Positions 22,929-33,689 of a DNA stretch of 64,000 nucleotides are shown in pieces; the stretch's first letter is position 1, and each line of letters begins with the position of its first letter. The position numbers and the translations under genes are program-made. Under the pieces are notes generated by a model. The model was not told where the DNA came from and searched no databases. It saw nothing but the letters and a program-made list of their open reading frames with translations. The stretch lies in the NCBI RefSeq assembly GCF_000471905.2, contig NW_006498549.1, forward strand, positions 2,279,414-2,343,413, written 5' to 3'. Source of the stretch: Amborella trichopoda (lineage: Eukaryota > Streptophyta > Magnoliopsida > Amborellales > Amborellaceae).

Positions 22929-22948
22929 NNNNNNNNNNNNNNNNNNNN
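22929..22948. other. Assembly gap (20 N)
   Basis: A run of exactly 20 N interrupts LTR copy B. The true length of missing sequence is unknown. Compared with copy A (10,006-10,110), about 80-90 bases of expected LTR sequence are not present at this point. Confidence 0.99.
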
Positions 22949-23192
22949 GTGACTCTGAACCAGTTCTACGATTGGGGGGCTTTCTTTATGATCCAAGAGG
23001 GTACCCATGCGAGCCAGCCCGAGTAAGTCCCAAACCCACCTGAAATTCCTTTCTCATCGGTTGGTATATCTGCCCTTGCTCTTGAGCGAGGTTTTGGAGA
23101 GAGCGATATCAAAGTCTTGGAATCCCCTAGACCCAAGACGCTTTCCACCAGATCACGTAGATCTGGAGGGCGAGATCGAGGCACCTAACCAC

Positions 23193-25342
23193 ATGCTAAG
23201 CCCCTTTGTAAAATGATCCCCTCATTTTTATTCTTATGAAAAAAATTTGGGAGTTTTCACATTGAAATTGTGGGGCCGTCTTGGAGCGAGAGAGACGAGA
23301 GAGAAGTAAAGGTCTGATACCCTTTGGTGAAGGTACTCTGCCTCTCTTCTCTCTTTCTCTCTCCTCCCCTCCTTTATCTCTTACTCTCTCTTCTCATCTA
23401 TCTCTTTCTCTCTCGTCCCCTCATTTATCTCTTTCTCTCTCCTCTCCTTGTCTTTCTCTTTATCTGTCCTCTCTTCTATCTTTTCCTTTTTTGTCTCTCT
23501 TTCTTGATATTCTTTATTTTGTTTCCTTCAATCTCTTTTATCTTTCCTTTCTTTCCTCACTTTCTTAATCTCTCTCTTCCTCCTTTCACCCTATTCTCTT
23601 CTCTGTTCATGCCTGGCGGTGCCTATCGCCGAGTGTGATGTCTTCCTACTCTTAGGACATAAACAGTGAGCTAGGTCTTAACCCGAGTGACAGGCTAGGC
23701 CTTTGTCAAAGTTTCCTCTCTCACTTCCCTATCATGGACAGCGGAAGCTCATCGTTGTCCATGTTTTCTCTCCTTCTCTCTCTCATGTCATGGATGGTAG
23801 AAGCTCATCGTCGTCTATATTTTCTCTCTCTTCTTTCTCCCATGTCGTAGACGGTGGAAGGTCATCGTTGTCCATAGTTTCTCCTTCTTCTCTCTTTCAT
23901 GTCGTGGCCGGTGAAAGCTCATCACCGTTCATGTTTTCTCTCTCTTCATATTCCTCCATCATGGACGACCGATGCTCATCGTCGTCTATGTTTTCTCCAT
24001 CTTCTTATTCCTCTATCATGGATGACGGAAGCTCATTGCTGTTCATATTTTCTCTCTCTTCTTATTCCTCTATCATGGACAGCAGAAGCTCATCACAGTC
24101 CATATTTTCTCTCTCTTCTTATTCTTCTATCATGGACGGTGGAAGCTCATCGTCGTCCATGTTTTCTTTCTCTTCTTACTCCTCTATCATGGACAGTGGA
24201 AGCTCATCGCCATCCATGTTTTCTCTCACTTCTTATTCATCTATCATGGACAGCGAAAGTTCATCGCCATCCATGTTTTGTCTCTCCTCTGTCATGGACG
24301 GGGGAAGCTCATTGCCATCCATGTTTTCTATCCTCTGTCATGGACGACGGAAATTCATCATCGTCCATGTTTTCTCTCTTCTCTATCATGGATGGTGAAA
24401 GCACATCACTGTCCATGCTTCTTTCCCTTTCTCTCTCCTTTATCATGGACGGCAGGAACTCATTACTGTCCATGTTCGCCTTCTTTCTTCTCTCTCTCTT
24501 TCTTCGTCTTCTGTCTCTCCCTTCTTTCTTTCTTCTTCCCCTTTTTCTCTTCTTTCTCACTGCTCCTCTCTTCTTCCTTTCCTCTCTATCTCTTCCCTCT
24601 CTTTTTCTCACATGCACGATATTGGCAGTACTGTGCATGCCTCTCTTTTTGTTTTCTTTCTCCTTCCCTCCCATTTGACCAAGGAAAGCTAAGTCAAGCA
24701 CTGTCATGGTAGTCTCGTCATCTAGCAATATTATCGTTGTGCCGGTCTTAGTTATCGTGCCTGTCTTACTATCACGATAGACTAGCCTTCGTGCCAGGCT
24801 AGTCGGTGATCGTTTTATCGTTTAGTAGTATTGTCGATGTGCCGGTCCAGTTACCGTACCCCCTTGCTACCATGCTGGGTCAAGCACTCGCTGGTCTAGC
24901 TACTATGTTAGTCTAGCCACTTGGTCAAATTCCTTTCTTCCCCATTCTTCTATGCTATTGTCTTACTCTTTTTTTTCTTTTGGATGTGCATGCTCATGTG
25001 CATTCGCTCAAAGACAAGGTGGTGTCCCTTGGCCCACTTGTCTTATGAATTAACCGTGGGTGAGTGATTGCAGAAACAAGAGAGTACTAGCCTAGGGAGG
25101 CGATTTCGAACCAGTTGAAGCACTGGGGGGCTATCTTCATGATCTAAGACGACGCCCAGGCGAGCCAGCCCCAGTAAGTCTCAATCCTACCTTAAATTCC
25201 TCGCTCATGGGTTGGTATACCTTCTCTTATTTCCTAACAAGCCTCCTAAGAGAACGATCTCAGGTCCCGGGTTCCCCTGAAACCTGAGGCACGTGCCATC
25301 AGGTCATCCCGAGCTGGAAGGGGAGATCGAGGCACCTAACCA
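23193..25342 (+). mobile_element. 5' LTR (LTR-I copy D, left-truncated) of the main plus-strand element
   Basis: It begins in mid-LTR (TGCTAAGCCCCTTT, equivalent to 39,028 in copy F) and runs through the CT-rich U5 and a long 57-bp array to ...GGCACCTAACCA at 25,342. A PBS follows two bases later. It is closest to copy F (37,696-40,757), sharing the TTTGGGAGTTTTCACATTGAA segment. D and F are therefore taken as the 5' and 3' LTRs of one element. The promoter half is missing, so this copy could not start transcription. Confidence 0.75.
23703..24475 (+). repeat. 57-bp tandem array, hairpin in each unit (LTR-I copy D)
   Basis: ATGGAC-type starts lie at 23,734, 23,790, 23,847, 23,904, 23,961, 24,018, 24,075, 24,132, 24,189 and 24,246, then at 24,294, 24,340, 24,388 and 24,445. 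Most spacings are exactly 57 bases, some 46-48. Because 57 is 19 codons, a 231-codon frame (23,703-24,398) stays open through identical phase, but it is a repeat translation. Units carry arms such as CATGGACA/TGTCCATG (23,733 and 23,756), CATGGACG/CGTCCATG (24,131 and 24,154) and CATGGACGA/TCGTCCATG (24,339 and 24,361). Confidence 0.9.
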
Positions 25343-25344
25343 GC

Positions 25345-25366
25345 TTGGCGACTCCAATAGAGACTT
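25345..25366 (+). promoter_or_regulatory. Primer-binding site of the main element
   Basis: TTGGCGACTCCAATAGAGAC starts two bases after the LTR end. The minus-strand element has the same site (57,371-57,393, reading CTTGACGACTCTAATGGGG). A PBS starting TGGCGACTC is, to my knowledge, typical of Ogre/Tat-like elements primed by a tRNA-Arg. The tRNA match was not computed here. Confidence 0.65.
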
Positions 25367-26880
25367 ACTACCCCTTCGTCGGATCATCCTTGTTTGGCTA
25401 GTCTCTCCTTTGTTTGTTTTTTGTTTTCTTGCACACACATGGCTGCTGGGTTTCTTAACCCATTTTTTTGAATCAGGAATTTTCTCATCCATACATTTGC
25501 TAGCGTCCCCAGGGAACAAGTTCCTTGAACTTTGTTCTCAATTTTCTTTTTGAGAAAAGACCCAGTGTCTGGCTCTCAGGTCTTAACCTAGATAGGTGTG
25601 AGAAGGAAATTAAAAGTCTCTAACTCCCCATCTCCTAGCTATGGAGGAACCTTCACTAAAGCAGTCTGGATGGGTGGGACACATGCCATCACTCACAACA
25701 TGTAACCTGTCACCGGCAAATCACTTGTCGATCGTGTTACCAAGGTATGCCAAAAGGCTGCCCAGTCCCTTTCTGCAAAAGGCAAGGAAGTTGTCGTTGC
25801 TTCTGTGGGTCGTCGCAAGGCTACCCCCCACATTCCTGCACCACCACGAGTCTCTATGCTTAGTGGCTCGACACATCGAGGTGGAGACCCTGGGGCCTCC
25901 ACCTCTCACACACACCTTAAGGCTCGTGGGTCATCCACTCCAGCCACACCTTGGGGCAACTCCTTTTTTACCTCAAGTCAGCGTTCAGGATCAAGCCTTC
26001 TAAGGTCAGGTCTTGTATACGTTATACATGTGCATCCCACCTCTCAAGGCAACGATGTTGTTGCGTCAACCCTAGTACACAGAAGACGACCTCATCGTTC
26101 TCCTACTCAGCATACATTAGAGCACCCTGTAAGGAACATGCTTCCACCTATTCTCTTATAGAACCTTGCTCGTAGTTCTCGGCCACCTAACGTCAGACTG
26201 CTTGTTTGAGCCCGAGCTAGCCCCAAGGTCACCTGTGATCCTTCTTTAGGGGATGCACACACGTCGTCATCACAGAGCGCTCCTCCCTCACGACTCAGGC
26301 GTCGTCATGAGTTGACCCTTCTCCTGCTTGCCCCTTCTCTTTCGGGGAAGTACCTCCAGCCCTGGTACTGGAAAACCTTCCCCAAGAGTACCATCTTGAA
26401 CCAGCCCCGTCATCTCGGTCATGTCTTTGGAACCCATAAGAGGGCTCGAGGCAAAGACCTGATGGGAGATCAAGTCCTTCATCGTACCCGGCCCATGATG
26501 ACCCTATTTCCTATCCACACCCTTTGCTTCTCCTAATGAAGACAGTTATCTCTTGTGCAATAAGAGCTGACCAATCGCAATCCCGATCGCAGTTCTGGCA
26601 TGAGGCCCATCAAAACCTCAAAGTTAAACGCGATAGGGGTCTGTGAATTCTGACTAGTGAAGCAGCCAAGACGGTTGGGGCACTCAACTCTGTCAACCCT
26701 TTTCACCTAAACTCCATCTACCTTCTTCAGATCATAATGTCTGAACAAGAAATCCGTGAATCCTGCATTGTGGTCAGTGTCGTAGAAGATGACTCAACCA
26801 CTCAATAGGCATGGTCCCAAGACCGTCAAGAACCGGTCCTCACATGATCGGCGTACAAGACTCGAGTACAGTTAGGGAAT
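25367..26880 (+). other. 5' leader with decayed upstream ORF (25,641-26,003, 120 codons)
   Basis: The first 250 bases match the reverse complement of 57,140-57,370, and 25,641-26,175 matches 56,559-57,143, so this leader is shared by two elements. The ORF at 25,641 aligns by eye with the minus frame at 56,746-57,024 (shared LLLWVVARxxPTFLHHHESL). It is the best-conserved part of the leader and may be a remnant of an upstream ORF, as in Ogre-type elements. Other frames (25,805-26,161 and 26,312-26,536) overlap and shift. No function can be assigned. Confidence 0.5.
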
Positions 26881-28600
26881 GCCGAGCCCTTGCTGACAGA
26901 TCTGTCGCGCATGACTTGCGAAGCCCAGAAGCTTTCGACTGCACCTAAGGCTGACTGCCCTGAGGAAATGGTTAGTGTTATGGTTGTGACAGACCCTAAC
27001 GACAATCAGGATGAACGCGTGCACAGGTTTGAGCAGATGGTGCAAGCAATGATGGAGAAGATTGATCGCATGGAAAGCACGAGGTCGCCAGTCAATGTAT
27101 CCCCTCATGTGGCCAACTCCCATCACTCAGACAATGCACCTCCAAGGCAGCCTCCCCCTCCTGCCTCATAAGACAATTCCATCCCGCAACGCATCTCACA
27201 GGTAGACATTAACATTATGGTAACCCATTGCTTAAAGAGCAGACAGATCCCGGTTATGCAGGGTGCAATGCTTTACCAAAAGTCGTACCCCTTTTACATT
27301 GATCAGGTTCCATTTCCCTTAGACTACAAGAAAGGGTAGTTTCCCCTGTTCGATGGCACAACCTCCCCACACCAACATATAGCCCATTTCCATGCGGCAT
27401 GTCGAGAGACAGCGGCTGACAGGAGACTCCTCCATCAGTTTGTTGAAACCCTTGACGGCCCGACTTTTCAGTGATATGCTCGGCTTCCCCCAAACTCAGT
27501 ACTTGGGAGGAAATGAAGAAACTGTTCCACCAATGCTTTTACGGAGTTGCAAGAGAGGTCCAAACCATCGAGCTTCTCACTTTGACCTAAGAACCCGATG
27601 AACCCGTCGATCAATTCATAGCAAGATGGAGAGATTGGGCTGCTCTCCATCCTAATCCTATACTTGAGAAGGAAGCAGTTCATACCTGTGTGCGAAACAT
27701 GAGACCTGAGATTGCTCTACATGTTGAGGCCTCTAATCTGACCTCCATGTTAGAGCTAATCTCTAAGTCGGTCCGCATAGAAAGCCTATCATGGCATCAC
27801 GACGAGCCACGACAATTGTCTACAACTCAGGAAACAACAGGAGCAATGGTAGCTCTCAAACCAATACTCGGGGCAACAGACAAAAAGGAGTGATCAGTGT
27901 GCCCATCACCATCAATAACCCTAAGAAGTCTCCCTCTCAAACTTTGGACCTCTCCAAAAGGGTAAACACAACGAAAGCGCCTCAGGCAGGCAAACACCAA
28001 CAGTCATACAACCGGGTATCCTCACTTGCGAAACTTAATCGAGATGATTATTGGACTAAGCATAAGAATAAAGTCTACCCCTTTGAAAAGGAATGGGTCC
28101 CTGCACTACTCCGATTATTAGTCGAACAGAACATGATCGAGCTCCCAGAGACCAATTTCCCTAATCAAGCTGGACTTGATACCCATTATAAATCGTTGTA
28201 CTTATCATCAAAGGATAAACCAACCCACAGAGGAATGCTACATGTTAAAAAACATCATCGAAGCCCTGATCCAGAAGGGTTAGATAAAGCTTGAAGAGCT
28301 AAAGAAGGCATTCAGAGGAACAGAAACTTCTCACGAAGTGATAGCCCAAGCCGAAGACGAAGCGCCAGATCTCCTTCGCACCTTGTTTGTTATGATGCGT
28401 CAAATAGACCTCATCACACTAGATCTGGCAAGGCAGCCCCGAAACATTGCTCAGAGAACTGAGAACCATTGGTGCCCGTACCATCAGATATGGAGCCACA
28501 ACTTAAGCGAAGGCTCCAGTTTTCATGATATAATTGCGAAAAAAATGCAAGGATGCTAAGGGCCATACAACGTTCCACAAAGAGATCCCCAAGTCACTGC
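26880..28600 (+). pseudogene. gag: gag pseudogene of the main element
   Basis: An N-terminal frame (26,890-27,171) has a coiled-coil-like segment (VHRFEQMVQAMMEKIDRME) and a His/Pro-rich linker. After a stop the Retrotrans_gag domain opens with PLFDGTTSPHQHIAHF near 27,350, continues through FVETLDGPTFQ, then shifts frame near 27,500 (EEMKKLFHQCFYG, FIARWRDW). It runs on as the ORF at 27,690 (HVEASNLTSMLELI). Stops lie at 27,338, near 27,471 and near 27,590. Basic sequence and a CPYH...H...EG motif near 28,470-28,530 form the end; the expected Cys of the knuckle reads Gly. The protein would form particles and bind RNA, but this copy is dead. Confidence 0.85.
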
Positions 28601-28607
28601 TCCACCG

Positions 28608-29414
28608 ATGCGAGAGGGCCTCTTAACACAAGACCTGGGTAATGATGATTCACATCGTACTGAACCCTCGACTTCCCAGCCATGGATAGTCCACCACTGG
28701 CAGAGCAGACTCAAGTCCTTATGGCGAGAAGCAGTTCGTCAAGCTAGCACGGTTCATAAACCTTGCGAGACGAATCAAGCACTTCCAATGAAAACCAGGA
28801 AGAGACGAGCACCAAGGGTTGCTCAGTGGAGAAACATGACTGCTCAACCACCAATTGAACAAGAATTTCATAGAACCCTACCCCCATTGCTGACATTACA
28901 GGACTTGATCCCCGGTGCAATCATCCTTCCTTCATCATCTCATCACGAGGACGCCCCTGAGCCATCTTCTACTCGGGGCACATCCAATGTGGGTGATGAC
29001 ATTAAAAGCATTCCCCAACGGTCTAAGCATAGGAAAGACTTAAAAGACTCCCTGTACATGTCCAATTCTGGTGATGACGCAAAAAGCTGCCTAAATCTGT
29101 CTGATGAGGGAAATGACCTCAAAAGTCCCTCACCTACTGACTTCTCTTCCCCATCTTCTTCTTCTTCTTTCCTCTCCTCTTCTATGTTTCCTACAGGTAC
29201 AACCTGGGAATGTCCAAACTTTGAGGCTCTTAACAGAGAAATTGAAGGAAACAATATAAGCAGGACGCAACGGAGGCGGTTGAAAAAGACGCTAGCCCAA
29301 AGCTGGATTCTTAACAGTTACTGGCGCTTTGGCGGCTCTAGCCAAGTCACATCCATCTTCTTCCACAAAGAAGTGCAAGAAGTCAAAGCTGAAGAAACCC
29401 CAGTGGCCTGCTGA
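28608..29414 (+). pseudogene. 268-codon ORF between gag and RT (protease region, protease motif not seen)
   Basis: This is the longest uninterrupted frame in the element. It is rich in Ser, Pro, Asp and Arg, with a Ser run near codons 184-196 and a basic patch RTQRRRLKKT near codons 224-233. In Ty3/gypsy elements an aspartic protease (DSG/DTG active site) lies between gag and RT. I find no D-S/T-G motif in context here, so the protease is probably deleted or too decayed. The ORF is best described as a gag-pro linker of unknown role. Confidence 0.5.
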
Positions 29415-29694
29415 GCCCAAGTTTGAGTAGAGGTTGGGAGAATCAAGAGGGCACAATTTCTATTCTCAGGAAGCTTGCCACATGGTACAAGTTTACGAAG
29501 TATCAGCTAGCATGGGGCAAACACTTCAGACACCCATGCAAAGACCGAGCGATTCATATGAGGGTGCCTTTGACCCCACAATCGCTAAATCTTAAGTTCC
29601 CTGTAACTTTCAAGTCAAACTGCTGCAGCCTGATGTGCAGTCCATGTTTGAGGTTGACCCTTCTAATCCTCAATTCAAGAAATGAGTAGAAATC

Positions 29695-30830
29695 ATGACC
29701 TACACTGGAGCTCTATTGGAATCAGAGATGTCAGGATCATGGGTCTTTGCACTTGAGGTTAATGAGAAGACCTCTGAAGCCAATGATGAGAAGTTACAGG
29801 AGCCCCCAGAAGAATGGGAAGAAGGCAGTCAAACCACAGCTGATGAACTCGAAGAGATAAATATAGGAGATGAGGCTGATCCCATACCCACTTTCATCTT
29901 GACAAATATTCCTCCAAAGGAGCAAGAAAATTTCACTGCCTTCTTGGGAGCAAACATAGGCGTCTTTGCCTGGCATTACCATGAGATGCCTGGTTTAGAT
30001 CCTCAAGTCACAGTCCACCGTCTTGGCATCGATCCATCTGACAAATTTATCAAGCAAAAATCAAGGAGATTCAGGCTTGACCTTGAAATGAAGATAGATG
30101 CTGACGTGACCAAGCTCAGGCAAGTGGGTTTCATTAGCGAAGACAAGTACCCAAAGTGGTTGGAAAATGTTGTTCCAGTCAAGAAGAGAAATGGCCAAAT
30201 TAGGGTCTGCTTTGACTTTCGTGACCTGAATACCGCTTGCCCCAAGGATGACTTCCTGCTGCCATTCACGGAGATGCTCATTGATTCTATGGCTCACTGC
30301 TAGATCTTCTCTTGCATGGATTGATACTCTGGGTATAATCAGATACGAATGTCACCAGAAGATGAGGAAGCCACCGCATTCTTGACTCCAAAAGGGATCT
30401 TCTGCTACACAATGATGCCTTTTAAACTGAAGAATGCTGGTGCCACATATCAGAGGGCAATGACGACCATCTTCAAAGACATGATGCACAAAGAGGTGGA
30501 ATGTTATGTAGATGACTTGGTGAAGAAATCCGACACAGAAGATACCTTGAAAAGGTGTTCGAGCAGTTACGCCTTTATCGGCTAAAAAAGAATGCGCTTT
30601 TGGTGTGTGTTTAGGAAAGTTCTTGGGGTTTATTGCTCGACACCGAGGGTTGGATGGTAGGCCAGTAAAGATCAAGGCGATTCAAGAAATGACATCACCA
30701 ACTACATTGCGAGAGTTGTGATCCCTCCAAGGGCAGTTGACTTGTATCTGTAGGTTCATCTCAAACCTCTCAAGTCGCTGTAAGTCTTTTACGCATCTGT
30801 GGAAGAAGGATACCCCATTCAAGCAGGCCT
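29695..30830 (+). pseudogene. pol: Reverse transcriptase pseudogene
   Basis: RT copies element RNA into DNA. The 202-codon frame from 29,695 ends with the RT fingers (VPVKKRNGQIRVCFDFRDLN, then CPKDDFLLP). A TAG at 30,301 and a TGA at 30,322 break the palm, but the first catalytic Asp (SCMD) and YSGYNQIRMS remain. The frame from 30,349 carries TPKGIFCYTMMPFKLKNAGAT and the catalytic YVDDLVKKS (about 30,510). A frameshift near 30,560 throws the thumb (KFLGFI, KIKAIQEM and FISNLS blocks, 30,610-30,780) into other frames. Order and motifs are those of plant Ty3/gypsy elements. It is not functional. Confidence 0.9.
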
Positions 30831-30879
30831 TAATGACATCAAGCGATATTTACTCAACCCTCCAGTGCTCTCTACACTT

Positions 30880-31330
30880 GTGTAGGGAGAACCTCTCATC
30901 CTTATTGTGACCGCTCTAGATGAGTCACTTGGGGCATTATTGGTGCAAAACAATGATGAAGGGAAAGAGACCGCATTATACTATCTCAGCCACATGGTAC
31001 ACGGGGCCAAGAAGAATTATCCCCTTATAGAGAAGATGTGCCTGGCCCTAATCTTCACAGTACAAAAGCTCCACCACTACTTGCCCGGTTATGAAGTAAA
31101 ACATATATCAAAAGCAAGTCCTGTAAAGTTTCTCATAACATGCCCATGCTTATCAGGACATCTTGCTAATTCGACATTACTACTTATGGAATTCGACATC
31201 ACATATGTCTCACAAAAGGCCATCAAAGACCAAGCTTTGGTTGATTTTCTTGCAGCACATCCTGTACCGGTAGAATCTCCTTTATCAAGTGACCTCCCTA
31301 ATGAAGAAGTATTCTTTGTAAAACTTGCTC
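30880..31330 (+). pseudogene. pol: RT-associated RNase H domain
   Basis: This domain follows RT and degrades the RNA strand of RNA:DNA hybrids. The frame from 30,907 shows ESLGALLVQ, ETALYYLSHMVHGAKKNYP, IEKMCLALIFTVQKLHHYL and a tail KDQALVDFLAAHPV, the usual order for the plant Ty3/gypsy RNase H plus connection. The frame is open for 152 codons, better kept than the RT. The normal 'SDHAV'-like start is altered to TALDESL. Confidence 0.8.
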
Positions 31331-31337
31331 ATGCGTG

Positions 31338-31730
31338 GGAAAGGTACTTTGACGGAGCCTTCTAATCTGATTGAGGAGGCGCTAGAATGGTATTCATGAC
31401 TCTTAAAGGACGACTACTACCTCTTTCTTTCTCTCTCACGGAAGCCCATTCCCATAACGAGGTAGAATATCAGGCCTTTATAATTGGGTTGGAGATAGCC
31501 TTCGATCTAGACTTATAGCTGCTCAAGATATATGGTGACTCTGAGTTGGTTATTCAATAGCTTAAGGGGATCTATGACGTGCGAAAAAACACTCTCAAAC
31601 CTTACCATGATACTACAAAATGATATATGGCTCAATTTGAGGATGTATCCTTGAGTCACATCCCCAGGAGGCTAAACTCGCAAGTCGATGCACTCGCAAA
31701 ACTCGGGGCTACAATTCAATTCGTCTCACC
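31338..31730 (+). pseudogene. pol: Second, archaeal-type RNase H (aRH), Tat-lineage marker
   Basis: Directly after the first RNase H the translation reads YFDGAF, then EVEYQAFIIGLEIA, IYGDSELVIQ and SHIPRRLNSQVDALAKLGA. These blocks carry the four acidic positions (D, E, D, D) of a complete RNase H fold. Stops interrupt at about 31,364, 31,371, 31,516, 31,558 and 31,621. A dual RNase H with this archaeal-type domain ahead of integrase is known from the plant Tat clade and separates it from Athila and the chromoviruses. All four catalytic residues survive despite the stops. Confidence 0.85.
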
Positions 31731-31959
31731 AAGGCCCACGCCAGTCTGGGTAGTAGAGTGGAGACACATTAAACTGAGAACTGAGGTAGACATGGATGAT
31801 GAGAGAAATCTCTTCCTTACGTGCCCGCCTTATCCATTCGGAGCACTTCTATCAGCTAAAGAAGTTATTAAGACTGAACACGAAATGGCAAGCAAACAAT
31901 GAGCTAAGGTTCAAAACAAGGAACCGAAGTTCTTCGACCTAATATGTGTCGAAATCGAG

Positions 31960-33219
31960 CAGGTAGAAGATTAGAGAGAGCCCATCATTAATTTTATAGG
32001 ACATGGTAGACTCCCAGAAGATAGTGCAGAGCACAAAAGTGTGCATCGAATGTCTACCAAGTCTACCCTCCTTGAAGGAGATGCTCTCGTCAGATGGTCA
32101 TTTGACGGTATGCTTCTTACATGTGTGGACACACACAAAGCAAATAAGGTGCTAGAAGAAGTATACTCAGGCATCTGTGGACTACACCAGTCTGACACTA
32201 AGCTCTATGAACGACTATGCAGATTGGGGTACCATTGGCCTTCGATGATTGCTGATTCCTCAAACTATGCTAAAAAGTGCCAGGTGTGCCAAATACACTC
32301 GAGCCTTGTTCATCATCCTCCAGAGCCATTACACCCTACAGTGGCATCATGGCCCTTCTCACAATGGGGTACAGACATTGTAGGGCCTATTGACCCTCCT
32401 TCAGCAATGGGTCATGTCTTCATTCTAGCTGTAACAGTTTATTTCTACAAGTGTGATGAAGTGGTCCCCCTTAAGCAAGTTCTTGGCACCATGGTGGCTA
32501 ACTTCGTTCGCATCACATCATATATTGCTTCGGAGTGCCTGACCGGAGTATATTTGACAATGGCCCTTAGTTCAGAAGTCATCACATCAATCGCTTGGTT
32601 TATCAGTTCAGTTTGGAGTGGAAGTACTCAACTATGTACCACCCTCGAGCCAACGGATTAGCTAAGGCTTTCAATAAAACCTTGTGCAATGTTTTAAGGA
32701 AATCGATATCGAAGACGAAGAACTGGCACGAGAAGCTTTTTGAAGCCTTGTGGGCCTATCGCACTACCACGTGAAATGCCACATATTCCACTCCTTATGC
32801 ACTAGTCTATGGGGTTGAAGCAGTTTTAACCCTTGATTCAAATCCCTTCACTGCATGTTACTATACATCAAGGACTAACCGAAGATGAGAGAGTCAAACT
32901 TCAGTATCAAGAATTGGATGCACTAGATGAAAAGAGGTTGGAAGCTCAGCAGAACCTCGAACTCAACCATGGGAGAATGAAGAGGGCCTTTGACAAGTCA
33001 GTCAAAGTCTGCTCATTCGCCTATGGGGATTTGGCTCTAACTGTCAAGAGGCTGATTGTTATGCATGGGCAGCGCAAAGGGAAGTTTGAACCCAAGTGGG
33101 AAGGTCCCTTTATAGCCAAGAAGGTCTCATCAATTGGAGCTTACATATTGGCACATCCTAATGGAGAAAAGGCAATGGCCCCTATCAATGAGCGATACCT
33201 AAAGAAATATTACCCTTGA
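31960..33219 (+). pseudogene. pol: Integrase pseudogene
   Basis: Integrase inserts the DNA copy into the host genome. The ORF at 32,041-32,661 carries the zinc-binding HHCC region (GICGLHQSD, LGYHWP, CQVCQ) and the core start QWGTDIVGPI with the first catalytic Asp. After a frameshift near 32,510 the second Asp survives as FDNGP in another frame. The third position, normally Glu in an ANGQAEA-like block, reads ANGLAKAF (Glu to Lys, about 32,650-32,670). The last frame, 32,833-33,219, has the C-terminal GPF motif (KWEGPFIAKKV) and ends at the expected place. No chromodomain is present. Confidence 0.88.
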
Positions 33220-33417
33220 TGCATACTCAAAAAAGGCTCAATGCGCAACAACAAAGAGTTAGAAAAGGACGGTAAAAAGAAGACAAGCAAGACAATTCAA
33301 ACAAGGTTTAACTCTTTTTATTGCATTAGAAGGAGTTGTAAGCCAAAAAGCCCATTATTAGGGAGGTTACAAATCTTTCATGCAGTATTGCCCTCACAAA
33401 GAGAATAGCTACAGTGG
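33220..33417 (+). other. Start of 3' zone, no gene seen
   Basis: Between the integrase stop and the 43-bp repeats lies A-rich sequence ('aaaaggctcaatgcgcaacaac', 'aagaagacaagc') without an ORF of note. It begins the long untranslated 3' zone. Confidence 0.4.
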
Positions 33418-33625
33418 AGTGTCGCTCTTGCATCTGAGGAAAGGAAGATGGTTGACCCCAAGTGTCGCTCTTGCATCTTAGGTAAAGAAGATGGTTGATC
33501 TCAAGTGTTGCTCTTGCATCTGAGAAAAAGAGAATGGCTGACCCCAGCGTTGCTCTGGCATCTGAGGAGAGGATCGTTACAAGCAAAAAATTACTCTCAC
33601 ATCAGAAGCTTTGCTCTTGCATCTG
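33418..33625 (+). repeat. 43-bp minisatellite in 3' zone
   Basis: GTCGCTCTTGCATC-type starts at 33,421, 33,464, 33,507 and 33,549 give a period of 42-43 bases; one more diverged unit is near 33,610. The same repeat in reverse complement fills 56,170-56,365 of the minus-strand element (GCAAGA at 56,214, 56,255, 56,300 and 56,343). Some units pair CATCTT with AAGATG. Confidence 0.85.
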
Positions 33626-33689
33626 AGAGGAGAGGATGATTACAGGCCAAAAGTGGCCTTCACAATAAGAGAAGTAGAAGCACTTTGAT

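Larger units (their letters stand above)
20083..23191 (+). mobile_element. LTR-I copy B, left-truncated, contains assembly gap
   Basis: It follows complete LTR-I copies from about 390-400 bases inside the LTR start (compare 38,280) to the terminus GAGGCACCTAACCA at 23,191. A TATA box lies at 20,814 and a poly(A) signal at 20,890-20,895. The CT-rich U5 with hairpin islands covers 21,000-22,230, followed by the common 'gccgatcttactgcc' block. Copy D begins immediately after, so two LTRs are joined U5-to-middle. The gap at 22,929 lies inside this LTR. Confidence 0.75.

Noticed and set aside
23703..24475. CRISPR-like array (regular repeat of 57 bases)
   Set aside because: There are no unique spacers; the whole unit repeats, and the context is a plant LTR.
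23703..24678. Repetitive 231- and 259-codon ORFs as a secreted or surface protein
   Set aside because: The 57-bp minisatellite unit is exactly 19 codons, so any stop-free unit keeps two frames open; other copies of the array do not keep the frame.
29423..29689. 88-codon ORF between the linker ORF and RT
   Set aside because: It lies where upstream RT/protease sequence is expected but shows no motif and is probably a frame-shifted remnant; not listed as a separate gene.
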